This document shows, piece by piece, positions 44,861-57,418 of a stretch of 64,000 nt of DNA. Made by a program: the position numbers and the translations under genes. Where the stretch lies: NCBI GenBank assembly GCA_900073065.1, contig FJOG01000019.1, positions 1,021,151 through 1,085,150 of the forward strand. The letters are read 5' to 3'. Each line of letters opens with the position of its first letter. The first letter of the stretch is position 1. The notes under the pieces were generated by a model that saw nothing but the letters and a program-made list of their open reading frames with translations, had not been told where the DNA came from and ran no database searches. The DNA comes from Phialocephala subalpina. Its lineage: Eukaryota > Ascomycota > Leotiomycetes > Helotiales > Mollisiaceae.

Positions 44861-47800
44861 AGGATGTGTGATGTTGTGCTTGCAGGTTGTAAGGACATGG
44901 GATTAGGATAAGGCAATTGCGGAGCATGGATGGATGGATGGTGGTATGGCTGGTTGGGAGGGTCTTTTGTGTACTTTACTCATTTGGTTTGGTCTGCACA
45001 TAAGTGATAATGGCACTCCAAAAGCTTCTTTCTGCTCATCTTCATCAATCTTTACAACTCGGTGAGGCTTTGAGGTACTTTGCTAAGTAGATGGCATGGC
45101 CCTTCACTTTCATCGGGAGCCAACTAGAGTCTTGGATGGCCGAATACAGAGATTCCTATCAGGCAAAGGTGAGTATCTTTCTTTCTCGGGAGTCAAAATA
45201 AGAGCATTTAGTATCTATCCATGTCTCATCCCTGCGAATTCAAGATAAACCAAAAACATTGCTCGATTTGGTGCAGCGGGGTGTGGAGGGATGTCTCGCG
45301 CACGGACCATGTCATATATCCCAAATTCGACGTCGAACCATCACCAACTTCACTTTCATCATCATCACCTCGACTCAACATGCCCCAAATTGACCTCATC
45401 TCAATTATTAACTGTACGAAATCATCATGTACGCCTTTTACGATCCTTGAGATTCTCCATTCCAGCTCTGCAGTCTGCAGTTATCAAGCTTTCACTTCGT
45501 ACAAGGAGTCTGGGTGGTGAAAGGGGTAGCAAAACTGATGGATGGACAAGGAAACGCTTCACGGGATCCAAAAGAAAAAGACAAAGTAAAAAAAACAGAC
45601 AAGTGACAAAAAGGACAAAAGAACTACCGGCATCCCGCAGGATGCTAGTGTAAGAAACCCTAGTTGAGAAAGGGTTGCTTTCGAGGTGGAGGAGATGGGG
45701 GAAGGTGACACAATCCGCTCAATTCGAATGGCTATTACTGGTCTGGGTGGACAGGTAACTAGTCCTGGTTATTTAGCGACTGGTGTTTTGTGCTGGCGAT
45801 GGAAAGATTATGCATATTTAAATTCATAGGATAGATTGCGAGGTTGTGGAGGAGAGGGGGAGCTAACCGAATGAGGTGAGCTGAGGGTGGCGGGGTTTTG
45901 CCGACATGGTTTATGGAGGAATGTGGTGTATATTTGGGTTTGGAATGGAAGCGAAAGAGGTGATGGTGAGTTTGAAGGTTACTAGGTCTAAGTTCGGGGT
46001 TTGGGAGAGCCAAGGAGCTGGGAGTTCGATGAGAATGTATCTCATGAGTGTGAAAGTGCTTTGGATTATTCTGAGAGTATTATGTTTTACTGTTCGCCCT
46101 ATGTTCTGTACTACCCATCGAAACTATCGCCTGCTTGTATTCCTTTGCACGAACCTTGGTATTCCTTGTGGGACGGCGAGGCATCCATTGCGATATCTGG
46201 ATGCTGCTTCAGCGCACTCCTGAAAGTGTATTGATCACCTTGAGAGTTTGAGGTTCATGGCCACCTCGGGCGATGCGTTGGGTTGGGAAAGCTTTGATCG
46301 AGGGGCTACCGTTGGCATAATTATCTCATCTTCAAGAGGTCTTAAGTCTGCCTTCATATCTGCATCGAGAATGGTATGGATGTCTTGAATGTGGTCTGCT
46401 ATGATGTTCTTTTAATGATGAGCGTAGGTTATTGGGTCATCTAGAGTCCGAGGTAGTGCTCACCAACTCAGAGATGGCTTGCTGTACTGCAAACGCACGA
46501 TAAGTGGGTGCCGACTTTACTTCAATTGCAATGATCCCTCAAAACATCGGATGTCTTTTGGTACTTTGCTTTGCTGGTTCTCAGTTTCGCTGCCTTCAAG
46601 CCTTTCCAGCATCGTTCTGCGCCATGCAATGTTAATTCAACACGTTCTGCTTCTGTGCCCAAAATGCTAGATTTCCTGCTTTTTCTATCTCGATGTAGAA
46701 GCTGCAAAAAGGATGGGCGGCTCTTAGTATGCCTAGACTTACAAAGTGCAAGACGGAAGGTCATCGACCTACGTAATGATTCCATAGCCTCGAGGATTTA
46801 TGCAAACAAAGGAACGCCTGTCCGACTTCAATGCTTCATTGAATCATTACATCTCATCTCATCTCATACAGTATGTCCACAGATGTCCTGCACATTATAA
46901 TGCTCGCCAGTCCCGGGGTTTTTCAAGAAAATGCTGCAATGGTTTTGCCCCTCTTTCTTTCTTGAAACCCGAGACTTGAATTAACTTGAAGGATGCGGGA
47001 TGCCAAGACTTGAATTTCTCATAAGAGCTTGTGTTCTCTGGTTCCGAGATCGTTCAGCAGTTATCTGCCTTCTTGCAATTTTTCTTGAAAGTAGATACTT
47101 GATCAAATTGCAGATTTCTAAAAGTCGAGTTGTATTGTCCTGCAGTTCCTTGTTCATTTCGATCCTGAGATTTTCATGACTAGGTCACGCTGATAGTAGC
47201 CCTTTGCTGGCTCCTACAATGCTGGAGCATCCCCTTTTTCATTCGGTCGTCCTTCTTTGTCGCGCTATCACCTTCCCCTCTCGTTGTATTTTGCTCTATA
47301 TCGCCGAATTCCTATCCAATATCACCTCCTTTGCCTGTTGCCTCTACCTTTAATCTCCCATTGAACAAAGACACTTTGGCTATACCTCACTTCGATCTCA
47401 ATAACGCTCGGTACAATTAACGCCAGCGACATATCAAGGTTGAGAGATTCGAGGGTAGGTTGGCTCTTGCACCTGAGGCGCTCAATGTGCCACTTTCTCC
47501 TTTCTTGGCCCACTCCTCCGTTTTGCTACTTCTCGCTGAGTAACGCTCCACCGCTGGCATGACGACCGCATGTCGCTGAGAATCGCCATCTCTCCACCTC
47601 TCTCAGTAAGAGGCATCGTCGCCATCTCACTCCACCACCTTCTCACCAGATATCGCGTGTCCTGCAGATTCTTGCGCTTTTTGGTTCTGAGGTTATCCAA
47701 GAAGGCAACACAGCTATTTTGCTTCCTTTCAATTTGAAAGGCCGCCAGTAGGGAACAGGCAACGAAATCAAGATTTCTGGCTTGGAATGTCCCAGACACT

Positions 47801-49338
47801 AGCAGATCTCAGTCCTGAGTTTTTCACAGAAATTAAACCATCTGTTTCAGCTCCTTTCATCTTTTTGTTAAGGCTGTCTGTCATCTCTTGCAAAATAATA
47901 TCCTCCATGATCAGATATATAGGCAATCCATCCCCTCAAAGAATCCCTCTACCGTGCAGACCAACGTGGAAGGGGTGAGAAACAGTGCAAGAAGTGCCAC
48001 ACTACCATACGACAACTCCTTGAATTTCTTACCCGGATCAAGAGTATCGAATTCCTCATCGTTCATGGCAGCCGCCATGAAGGGCTCTGATCCCAATCAA
48101 TAGCCTTCAAGCCTAACATGACAGGAGGCTTCACACTGTTCGAGCGGTCTCGATTCTCATGCATTGCAAATAACCCCACGAGCTTTCCTTATCCCATACA
48201 TCTTTAATCTTCAGATCATAGGCCCGTCTCATTACCTTCTATATTTTGTATATGGTCTCGTTCGTCTGCTTCTTGAATTTGCTGGGTAGCATTGCGTTTA
48301 AGCCTCCAAATATGTGCTGAAATTAGTTTAATGCCACACAGGAACGTCAATTATTAAGACTTGAAGACCAGCTGGAGTGGGTTAGCCCATAGCCCCTCAT
48401 CCGGCCTTGTGCAAGTGCACAGATGATCTCTTTTGCGATGTTGTCGATAGCCTCAGCTGTTGGTTTGGGTCCATTGGGACGTGCTTCTCAATACGGCAGT
48501 TGCGTCATTGATCTGTGGAGTAAGTTGTAAGACTCTAGAGGTCAAGATTAGAATGTCCCACAGTCTCTTGTACTGTACTTTCTGGTCTTGAAGGAGATAA
48601 TGTATCACGCAGACAATAGCTCCTCTCGCTGGGCCGTTCTTCCACTCTTTGACTAAGTTGTTCCTCCTTTCGCGTTCCACCCCTCCCCCTCGCTCAGTAT
48701 CGCCATTTGGCTCCACCCTCTTCAATATAATGCATCTCGATTTTGCAAACATAGACGCCTCTGCTCAGGAGAGCATCCCTCGTGACGATAGCGTCCATGG
48801 CGAGGAGAATCTGTGCGGTAAGGAGAGCATAGATAGAAAAGAGAGCGTATGTGAGAACAAGAGCGTGGGTTGGAAAGAGAACAAGTATAAGAACAATAGC
48901 ATGGGTAGGAGGGATAGTATTGATGGGAACAATAATGTCTTTGAAAAAGAGGGTGTGTATGAGAAGGAGAGCATGGATAGGAAGGAAAGAGTGGATAGGA
49001 AGAAGAACGTCTGTGGAAAGGAGGGCCAGGGTGGAAAAGAGAACGTCTGTGAGAAGGAGAGCGTATATAAGGGGGAGAACGTCCATCCAACGATAGCGTC
49101 CCAGAATAAAGTCCTCCCTTCTCGCCAGATCTCACCCGTCGCTCCTCCCCCTCTGAGTGTCGCCATTTCGCCCCACCCCTCCCTTCTCGCGAAGTCTCCT
49201 CTGTCGCTCCTCCCTTCTCGGTGTACGTCGCCATCTCGCCCTACGCCTCTTCTCGCTAGCACGCTGTGAACCTTTATATCTCGCTGTCGCCGTCACTGTC
49301 GCCATCTTTCCTCAGCAACAACAATACTTCCAGCGATA
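44861..49338. other. Gene-poor 4.5 kb with minisatellite-like part
   Basis: No supported conserved gene. Open frames at 45221-45520, 45906-46234 and 48649-49269 lack domains. The right end (48778-49090) is internally repetitive, and pyrimidine-rich TCGCCATYTC-type phrases recur at about 47585-47640, 48700, 49160 and 49225-49300. Confidence 0.45.
48778..49090. repeat. Degenerate purine-rich minisatellite, open on both strands
   Basis: Units of about 15-21 bp built on GAGAGCRTRKRTGRGAA / AAGAACGTCTGTGRRAAGGAG recur through 300 bp. On the plus strand they encode ESVCEN, KESMDRKERVDRKKN and KENVCEKESVY-like repeats inside a frame at about 48730-49269. On the minus strand they give Leu/Ser/Phe/Thr repeats. 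Whether it is translated is unknown. Confidence 0.55.
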
Positions 49339-49938
49339 ATGGCCTCCACCGCCAACTCCTCCTTCCACTGCAGTCCTTGCGGAAGAGACTTCCCCAACAA
49401 AGGGTCTCTTGTCCGCCACAACAATGGACAGAAGCATGCAGACATCGTCGCTGGCGTCCCAGCCAAAGTCAAACTTCCCCGTGGCCGTAAGCGCAAGATC
49501 GAGAACGTCGACAAAGATGACGGCAACGCGTCGAATGTCCCTCGTCCCTTTGGTGGTTTTGGCAATGTTGACGGTGACAACATTACTCCACCCAACGTTA
49601 GCGATAAGATGTACGGCTATGGCGTCAACATTCCTCCCAACTCCACCGCCACCCCAATGTACGACCCCAATTCAGCGTACGCGCAAGAGCAACGAGAGTT
49701 CTGGGACGCTGTAATCCAGCCAGGCTACGTACCACCCCCCGTCACCGAAGCCGACTTCGAGAACGTCGATTTCGATACATACATCCAGCTGGCCGCTGAT
49801 AGCAAGGCATTGATAGAGAGTATGGGAGAGATTCCGGTGGAGGAGAATGTTCTGGAGACTATAGGAGATTGGGAGACGGGTTTTGGAGGTGGAAGAGTTA
49901 GCGAGAAGAAGAAAAGGGGTAGACGTTGGAGCACGTGA
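49339..49938 (+). CDS. Small single C2H2 zinc-finger protein
   Basis: Intronless, 199 residues from ATG 49339. One classical finger at about residues 9-35: FHCSPCGRDFPNKGSLVRHN, then NGQKH, i.e. C-x2-C-x12-H-x5-H. A basic PRGRKRKIE segment (about 48-57) could be a nuclear localisation signal. The centre is Pro/Asn-rich and contains AQEQREFWDAVIQPGYVPPP. The C-terminal third is acidic (ADFENVDFDTYIQLAADSKA) and ends with basic EKKKRGRRWST. A nuclear DNA-binding or regulatory role is plausible, but no family was recognised. It converges on the secreted-protein gene with 276 bp between stops. Confidence 0.7.
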   Translation: MASTANSSFHCSPCGRDFPNKGSLVRHNNGQKHADIVAGVPAKVKLPRGRKRKIENVDKDDGNASNVPRPFGGFGNVDGDNITPPNVSDKMYGYGVNIPPNSTATPMYDPNSAYAQEQREFWDAVIQPGYVPPPVTEADFENVDFDTYIQLAADSKALIESMGEIPVEENVLETIGDWETGFGGGRVSEKKKRGRRWST

Positions 49939-50214
49939 TGGATGGGGTGTAGTGGAGCGGAGCGGTAAGTTACTATTGTCTGTTTTTGACTTTGGGGACA
50001 TTTGAGGCTAATAAGTAACAGAAATTTATAGGACACTAAGGATTTGATATCGGGAATTTGGAAAAAATCGAAGGTGATACGGTAGAAGAGTATTTCGAGT
50101 ATACCTCTGGATTCACATTTTCAAAAGTTCCACAAATCGTGGGTCATTCTACCAGGGGAAAAGTGCCAATTCAGATTCGGACAATCCCACAATTTACATA
50201 CAAAATACAATACA

Positions 50215-51598
50215 CTAATTCCTTGTCACCGTTGCGTCGGCAGCAGTGATTGTTGATGGAAAACCGAAGGTTAGGGTTTCGCCGGGTATGGTGAAGGTGT
50301 CAATGAAGGTATCGGTGAAGGTGTTGATACCCCAGATAGTGGTTGCGGAGAGCGTGTTTGAGTCCCAGGTTTGTCTTTCTCTAATATTATCCTCATTTCC
50401 TTACCCAACTTCAAGCACAGGAGTAGCAGCTGCAGCTTTAAGAGGGAATGTAAGGCCGAATCACGGCCCACCATTATACCAACTCGTCTCAACTGGAAGA
50501 TTGGTTCCAGTTGTCCATGGTCCACATCTGGTGGTTTGTATTGGGAACTTCGTCATTACTTCTTCACCTCCCTTTTCTCCTTCTTCTTTTTTGTCTCTAG
50601 GCGAGAGCGTCAAGATAGAAGCAGGCGGAAGCGTCAAAGTAACTATATCACTCCTATAAGTAAACGTCTCTGCCCCACCATTAAAACTCAATGTCCCACT
50701 CCCCTCAATCGTAGTCCCACCAGTCGAAGGCAAAGTCGATACCAAATAAACCGTATTACTAGGTCCGCTGCCGAACCATATTGTTATATCTAGTAAGGAG
50801 GTTATAGATGGCAGGGACTCAGAAGAAGAGGGGGTGCTGATTGTGTAGAGGATTGATGTTTCGGTGATTGTTTCGGTGATTGGGGCGAGAGAGATGAGAT
50901 CGCTGGTGCAGCTCAGTGTAGGGGCCTGTCTGATTTCCTTTTGGGGAGGAGGGGGTTTGGTGCTTGTTGGCGGATGGGTGTGAGTTGAGAGTGTGGTTGG
51001 TGGAAGGGTTTTGATAATGCTGGTTTCGGTGTGCTCGTGCGATTTTGAAGTTGGAGGTTTGGCTGTGGTTGGAGGAAGAGTTTTGATTATGCTGCTTGGA
51101 AGGGTAGTCGGGGGTAAGGTCTCGATGATACTGGTTGGAGGCGTTGAAATGCTAGTAGGAGGTAATGTTTTGACGATACTTGTTGATGGTGTCACGGAAC
51201 TTCCTGGCGGGGCTGGGCAATTTGCTACACAGTATCCCCACGCTCCTGGCTCGCCGGCTCCAGCACATGGTGTGCCATATGTCGTATTTGCATTGTTGGT
51301 TCCACACCAGTCGCATACGCAATCGCCATCGCATGGACGAGGGCGACGACTGGCCTCCCACTGTGTAATCGTGTTAGCAGATGTCCAGATTATCAAAAAG
51401 GACGGGACATACATCAGCACCATTGAGGTACAGATCATTCCAGCATTTACAGCATGCTTCTTTATTGAAGCCGGGTTGAGCAACGAATCCGACCAACCGC
51501 GGATTGGGCGAAATCTGGGTAACAGGGGATGCAGCGGGTGCAGCGAAGACGGGTGAAGATGGAAGTATGGACACGAAGAGAACGATGAATTGCTTCAT
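50215..51598 (-). CDS. Secreted Cys-rich, Ser/Thr/Pro-repeat (mucin-like) protein
   Basis: Exons 51598-51413, 51360-50465 and 50380-50215 (minus) encode 415 residues. ATG 51596-51598 gives a clear signal peptide (MKQFIVLFVSILPSSPVFAA). A Cys-rich segment of about 75 residues follows (EACCKCWNDLY, CDGDCVCDWCG, CAGAGEPGAWGYCVANC). A linker then carries at least five SIxKTLPPT/TLPPTTL repeats rich in Ser/Thr/Pro, suited to O-glycosylation. The C-terminal half is Thr/Ile/Ser-rich (ITETITETSILYTIS, TTIWGINTFTDTFIDTFTIP). There is no GPI-type hydrophobic end. The last intron (50381-50464) is inferred because a downstream frame is clearly coding and phases match; its donor GTGATT is weak. Cell-wall or secreted effector-like roles are possible. 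The Cys pattern is not CFEM as far as I can see. Confidence 0.7.
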
Positions 51599-52207
51599 CT
51601 TTAGACTGGTCAACTCGAAAAAGAGTCTTGGGTTTGACTTTGTAAGAACTATTACGAAAGCATCCGAGGAGAAAGAAGGACATTACTAGACTCTTATAAT
51701 GTGGATTACAAGCAAGGGCAAGAATCGCCTCGGGGCTGGCGAGATCTTTTTTCTGGCTCGTTGCATGGAGTGCATGGATGGAAAGTGGTTCGATGCTTGA
51801 ACATATTGCACTTGCCATCAAGCTTGCCACAAGCGGACTGTAAGTGACCAACCATAATAAACGCCGAATACTTAAGCTCTGGCGGCACCAGCCGAAAGCA
51901 AGTATTGACTGAACTTTTAGCCAAGGACTTAAAAAGCTTGCCTTCCGGGTGGAAAATATGATAGAGTGTTGTAAATTGTTGTTGTGATGAAATTGAAAAA
52001 AGTCATGGAACGTGGTGACTCGCTTGTTTGATATAGGAGGCGGCTGAATACCCCTGACAGGAGATCATATGCAGCGACATGCATCAAACGCAGATGTATG
52101 TCCTGATCGTGCGGGGTAACTCTTGAACTTCCACCCGATCTCTCTATTCTATTTTGGTTGCCGTATATAGATGAACGTAGCATCAAATATGAGGCGATGG
52201 GCACCTC
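51599..52207. other. Intergenic 0.6 kb
   Basis: Upstream region of the secreted protein gene and 3' flank of the carboxylesterase gene (both minus strand). No coding support. Confidence 0.5.
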
Positions 52208-54614
52208 TCAATTCTCCTCGGCCACTGTCGAGAGTGGCGTCCAACCTCTCTCGGGGTACGGATCCGTGAAGGTCCCATTTGCAAATGGCTGGAGGGGCAA
52301 TGCAGGAGAGGTGTAAGAGCTCCGCGCCTTTGCATAGGTCATCATAACCGCGCATCGGTCACGCTGCGCGGAACCCATTCGCTCCATCCGAGTGCCATTG
52401 CTATGGAAAAGCAATCTTTTACTACCGGCAATCGTCCAGGGCTCCCATTCCGGGTAGGATTGATTGCGAAGCTTGTTTGGATCGAGGGTCAAGATGAAAC
52501 TAATCCAATAGCTTTGCACAAATTCAATGGCGCCCGCATTGCCTCCGTTTTCGTTGGCGACATAGTATGATGGTGGCGGAGAGCCATCCGTGTTGTTCGG
52601 GCCCCAGACAGCATTGAGCTCGACAGTGTGGTAGACCCTATTACCAGAAGCAGCGTCTCGAGGGTCCAGAACATCGTAGTGGTAGTGCCAGTTCTGGATG
52701 TTACCAGCAGCAAAGTGCATGTCCGACTGGAACGCTGCCACGCAACGTAGAAACGTTTCTCCGTAGATTGCTGGCACGAAGAAGTCAGCACACTTCTCCC
52801 ATAAGTCTTGAGGAAGAAGGTAATCTTTCGCACAGCGATACACAGATACTGCTTCAGAAAATTTCGCCTCGCCAAGAGAAACACTGAAAGTGGACTTACC
52901 AGCCATGCGTTGCCATTCGTTGCCAGCTCCTGCATAAGTAGCGTTCAGTATTGCTCCTTGGAATGTGACGTTATTGATAGATTCTGGGTACATGGTCTTA
53001 ATCTGGTCGAGTTGCGTGTCGTTCAAGTTTCCTAGAGCCTTCCTGGTTACGGCATCGAAAGTCTGAGATGTTACCGTCTTGTCCACATTTTTTGTCCCTT
53101 CGTCAGTTGTGCTACCGTAAATGACAGGCACTTGACGAAACCTTCTTGCCTCGTACATCTCATACAACGGGGCCTGGAGGTAGACATGGTATCAGCACAG
53201 CTCTTCCATGTATCCCAGAAGGAGCGGAAATTTTCTAGGTTGCTTACATAGAGAAGATCGTGGTCAATGCAGGGACTCCAAGTATACGCTGGAGACTTGG
53301 TCTGTAGTTCTTTGACATCGAGCCCTCTCAAGCATGAAAGAGTGTCTGTGCTGTTCGTACAGCCAGTACCGTTAATCAGAGCTTCGTAACGAGGCTGGAG
53401 ATCAACAACTTGGGCATCGCCACTGACTGAGGGGCTTTCCGCTGCGGCGCCGTGGAAGTAGCCCTGGATCATGATGTAAGTAAGGTTACATGTGCATGAA
53501 GAGAGGGGTGAGATCATACAGGAAGTCCTGTTCCATTGTGAGCTGCCATGAGGTAGCCGATGATGATTGCTCCAACGCTGTCTCTGAATGTCCAATCTCG
53601 GGTCAGTACAGTTTAATTTTCAGATCATGGATACCTCGAGAGTTGTGCTTACCCGGAGAGGACCACATGATGAATATTTCCTCCAAACTGTGATAATGCT
53701 TAACAAAACCTCGTTGTGCAGGAACTTTTTCCCACCTGATCAGCCCGATCTTGAACCCACTGAAGCGCATAGATCACTGTTGGAGAGCGGGTGAGTCTTT
53801 GTCTAGTAAAACGAAGAAGATCGCTTACCATCTTTCAAGCCGTTGTTCAAGCTGCCTCCTGCAAGGACCTCTTTACTTGCAAGTGCGCCAAGCAGACCGA
53901 CTCGATAGTTCAACGTGACGACCATCATCCCCATACCCGAATTTTTGACGAGAAGACTCCCATTGAAGTTTCCATTCGAGTCGCTCGTCCAGCCTCCGCC
54001 TTGGACGAAGACCACTATGGATAAATCAGTATGGGGTTTGAAGTATGATTTGGGAGTCAAGGAGCTGAGGAGCCGAGTTCACAAACTCGCGAAGAGCTCG
54101 GCTCTGGATTTCTCTTCAAACAAAGCGCAGAATTTCACGTACTGATAGGCAGGTTAGAGCTTGCCGTAGCATTGGTTGGCGCATACACATCAACGACGAG
54201 GCAATCTTCATCCAATGGCTGTCTCGGAGACCCATACTGCAGACCTGGCCCTTGTTGGTTTCCCAGACACAAGAACCCATGCTAGCACTTTTTTTTCAGT
54301 GATATTGTCCTAGAGAATGTGAGACTTCGGGGAGACTTACTTCGTTGGCTTTCTGGACGGTTGCATTGTATACTGGGGTGGTAGGTGCTGCAAACCGGAG
54401 AGATCCTAATGGAGGGGCCTATTTGCAAAGGTCAGAATAATGGTCCTCAGTCTTTCGAAAGAGATCATACAGCGTATCGGATTCCAAGCCATTGCGACAC
54501 ACCGTTTGGTAACGCTGTTCCCTCATACTTGGAATAACTTAAGTCTACAATAGTATCAACAGCACCTGTTGTCAAGAAACAGACACAGGCTGTGAGGAAG
54601 TATGAGATCCTCAT
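52208..54614 (-). CDS. Secreted type B carboxylesterase (alpha/beta hydrolase)
   Basis: Ten exons on the minus strand: 54614-54471, 54418-54341, 54281-54143, 54014-53829, 53776-53736, 53687-53653, 53583-53520, 53463-53248, 53173-52900 and 52770-52208. All phases agree and the product is 579 residues. The signal peptide is MRISYFLTACVCFLTTGAVD. Family marks follow in order: WLGIRYAAPPLGSLRFAAP, DEDCLVVDVYAP, VFVQGGGWT (oxyanion region), VTLNYRVGLLGALASKE, FGGNIHHVVLSGDSVGA (nucleophile Ser, Asp instead of the common Glu), then PVIYGSTTDEGT and a late FQSDMHFAAGNIQNWHYHYD region. SNGTRMERM lies near the C-terminus. The catalytic acid and His are probably in the STTDEGT and WHYHYD/TVELNAVWG regions, but I cannot assign them exactly. 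It hydrolyses carboxylic esters; the substrate is unknown. Confidence 0.85.
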
Positions 54615-55723
54615 ATTGTATCCGATGAACTTGAAAACACCTCGAGACCGGGAACTGACAAAAAGGATGAGCAGAAAGGAAAGAATACCTTGGAGCTAGC
54701 CATAGATATACGTGCAGCTCTTGACAGCCTTGCATATTCAGACTATCCGAATGTGTGGTCTAGCGAAATTTGGTATCTTTTTCTTAACATCACGTTTTGA
54801 GGAGGTTGTTTCAAACAAATGACCACGTAGGTTCAGCCTGAGTTGAGAATGACGAAAAGGGTCAAGACGATGAAAGGAACGTTACTGCGGCTGAAGCCAT
54901 GCTACTCGTCAAAGCCTGTACTCCGTCGTGTGTTCGTTGATGCAACATGCTCCTCAAGATGTCCATCGACTTGTGGGCAATTTGAACGTAATGGGCGTGA
55001 AAACAATTCGTGGAAAGTTAAGAGACCGCTAATAAGTCAATAATACATCCCTATGGCGGATTGGTTTGACGCTGCTCTCAAGGCGATAGTTCTGAATGTC
55101 CCGGCACGTTGCAATAATCAAAATTCCACTCGGTAGTCCACTTTGGGTTGATGATTGAGGTTGATGATCGATGCCGAGGATCCACTTCCAGGTTAGGCTG
55201 AGACAAGGCGGTGAGGCTTGTGATCCGTTGCGTCCGGCTGCTGGCAATATAAAAGTTCTTCAGACCAGACATAGAAAGACTTGGATCAAAGCTGTGTACA
55301 ATGACCGCGGCTATGGGCTGCGTCTAGTATTTGCAAGCTCGAGATCTGGACGGACGAAGAAGGGAAGTTTTGATCCAGTCATGTGACCGATGCTCATTCA
55401 ACGTCCTTCTTCAGGCAAGTGTTTCTTCCGATACATTCCAATCAAACCCCGCCTTTCATCCACGATCCTCCAGTGCGCAGCAATCCAGTGAGTTTGCGGT
55501 ACGATTTTGCGGGGTTGCAGCAGCAAGTGAGCTCTGCTGTGTTACGTGAAGGAGCTGGAGCTTGGCGAATGCATCGTTTCGACCTCCTGCGCCGCTCGTA
55601 TTCTGACGTCGCATGGTGGGGCATCCAGGCACCGACGTTCTGTACCATTTTCTTTAAATGATCTCTCTAGCAGTCTTGAACTCAGTTTTTGATTGAGCTT
55701 GAATTCTTCTATCAGTATCAATC
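54615..55723. promoter_or_regulatory. Divergent intergenic region, carboxylesterase (-) / AAA ATPase (+)
   Basis: 1.1 kb between opposite starts. No supported coding sequence. Short overlapping frames at 55170-55660 have no motifs. Confidence 0.45.
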
Positions 55724-57418
55724 ATGGCGTCGCACAAAGTTCGCAGTATGGATCACCACATTACTCATCCCGATGAGGACTTCATTACTGTCGGGCAGAA
55801 TGCGTTTTCCTATCATCCAGGCTGGTCCATCCAACAGGAATTCTTCGATAATTGCAAGGCCGATCGTCAGTTTACCGAAGGGTTCATCTATGATGGCCTC
55901 CGAGCAAAGTACCGTTCACACCACATCTCCGTGGTTCCAGGCTACTCAGCCGATTTCCTAGCATGGGCCAACGCAACTGAGGGTGTTAGCTACTCCCCCC
56001 ACAAAGACCAAGGACTTGTGGAGCGATCGTTCATCCCTCCGGCAAGAAGATACAACGACGAGAATGGCGGTAGCTTCGCTGACAGGGTGGTATTTGGGTG
56101 TTATGATTTCCAGTTTAAGTCCAATAAGTTCATTGTTTGCGTTGCCGATTGTCAAGATGGGATGTACAAGATGAGGTACCACTATGTGCTCTATGAATAC
56201 AAGAACAAGGAAGAGAAAACAACGGCTCAGAAGACATCGGATGAGTTGATCGCTGAAGCTACGAAGTATATGCAAGAACTTCACAATGAGGTCCTTGTCT
56301 TCGATCAAGGGTATTGGCAAAAGAACAAGGATTTGTGGGAGAACATCCAGAAGTCGAACTGGGAAGATGTCATCTTGGAGCACGAGAAGAAGGAGGCCAT
56401 CATTGAGGATATCATCGGCTTCTTCGATGCCGAAGCTAGGTACTCGGAATTTGGAGTACCGTGGAAACGAGGTGTCATCTTCTATGGCCCACCTGGGGTA
56501 AGTTGGGACATCGCGATTCCTCCTTTATGAAATAAAAGACTAACAACATGAACTCAGAATGGAAAGACCATCTCGACCAAGGCCCTCATGCACGACGTCT
56601 CCAAAAGGGTGTCTCCCAAGATCGAGTCTTTGTATGTCAAGACTTTCAATAGCTTCGCTGGCCCAGAGTATGGTATTCGTCAGATATTCCTCCAGGCTCG
56701 GCGCTTGGCTCCATGTCTTCTCATCTTTGAGGACATTGATTCTCTCATCCTTCCCAACGTTCGCAGCTACTTCCTCAACGAGGTCGATGGACTCGAGTCA
56801 AACCACGGCATCCTCATGATCGGAAGTACCAATCATCTCGATAGATTGGATCCTGGCATTGCCAAGCGTCCGAGCCGGTTCGACAGAAAGTACCTTTTCG
56901 ATGTTCCCAACAAAGAAGAGAGAGTTCAGTACGCTGACTACTGGCGCCATAAACTTCGAAATAACAAGAAAGTGGAGTTTCCCAAGGAGATGTCTGCTCG
57001 AGTTGCAGACATCACTTCCAATTTCTCCTTCGCCTACATGAAGGAAGCTTTCGTCGCTGCACTCCTTGTCATCGTGGCCCGGTCTGATGAAAAACCAAAA
57101 GTCCGACGCAGGGAAGACGATCTGAGTGATAACATTCTCTGGAAGGAGTTGAAGAAACAAATTGATAGTCTCAGAAGAGAAATGAATGGGGACGATGATG
57201 AGGATTCGATTTCTCGCAAGAGCATGACTTTTGGCATGGATATGACAGCTGGTATGAGCAGGACTCAACCTGCTATGGATAATAATGCTGGCATGGGCAT
57301 GGCTGGGATGTGGCCAGCTCTGGGTAGTGTACTTGATGAGAGACGTACAAACCCTCTGGATCTTCCTGCTATAAACAGGAGCAACGGCATGCCCGGTGGC
57401 ATGCCCAGATACTTCTAG
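55724..57418 (+). CDS. AAA-family ATPase (fungal BCS1-like subgroup without membrane anchor)
   Basis: Exons 55724-56497 and 56558-57418 encode 544 residues. The intron sits inside Walker A, between GPPG and NGKT, giving GVIFYGPPGNGKT at about 250-262. Walker B is LLIFEDIDSLI. GILMIGSTNHLDRLDPGIAKRPSRFDRK supplies sensor 1 and the arginine-finger region. The N-terminal 240 residues have no hydrophobic helix, unlike true Bcs1, and start MASHKVRSMDHHITHPDEDF. The C-terminus is Met/Gly-rich (MDMTAGMSRTQPAMDNNAGM). This fungal subgroup is common but lacks an assigned role; chaperone or remodelling activity is inferred from the fold. It converges on the UPF0132 gene with 129 bp between stops. Confidence 0.85.

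Noticed and set aside
55724..57418. Assignment of the AAA ATPase as mitochondrial Bcs1 itself
   Set aside because: The N-terminal transmembrane and import segment of true Bcs1 is missing; only the ATPase core is similar.
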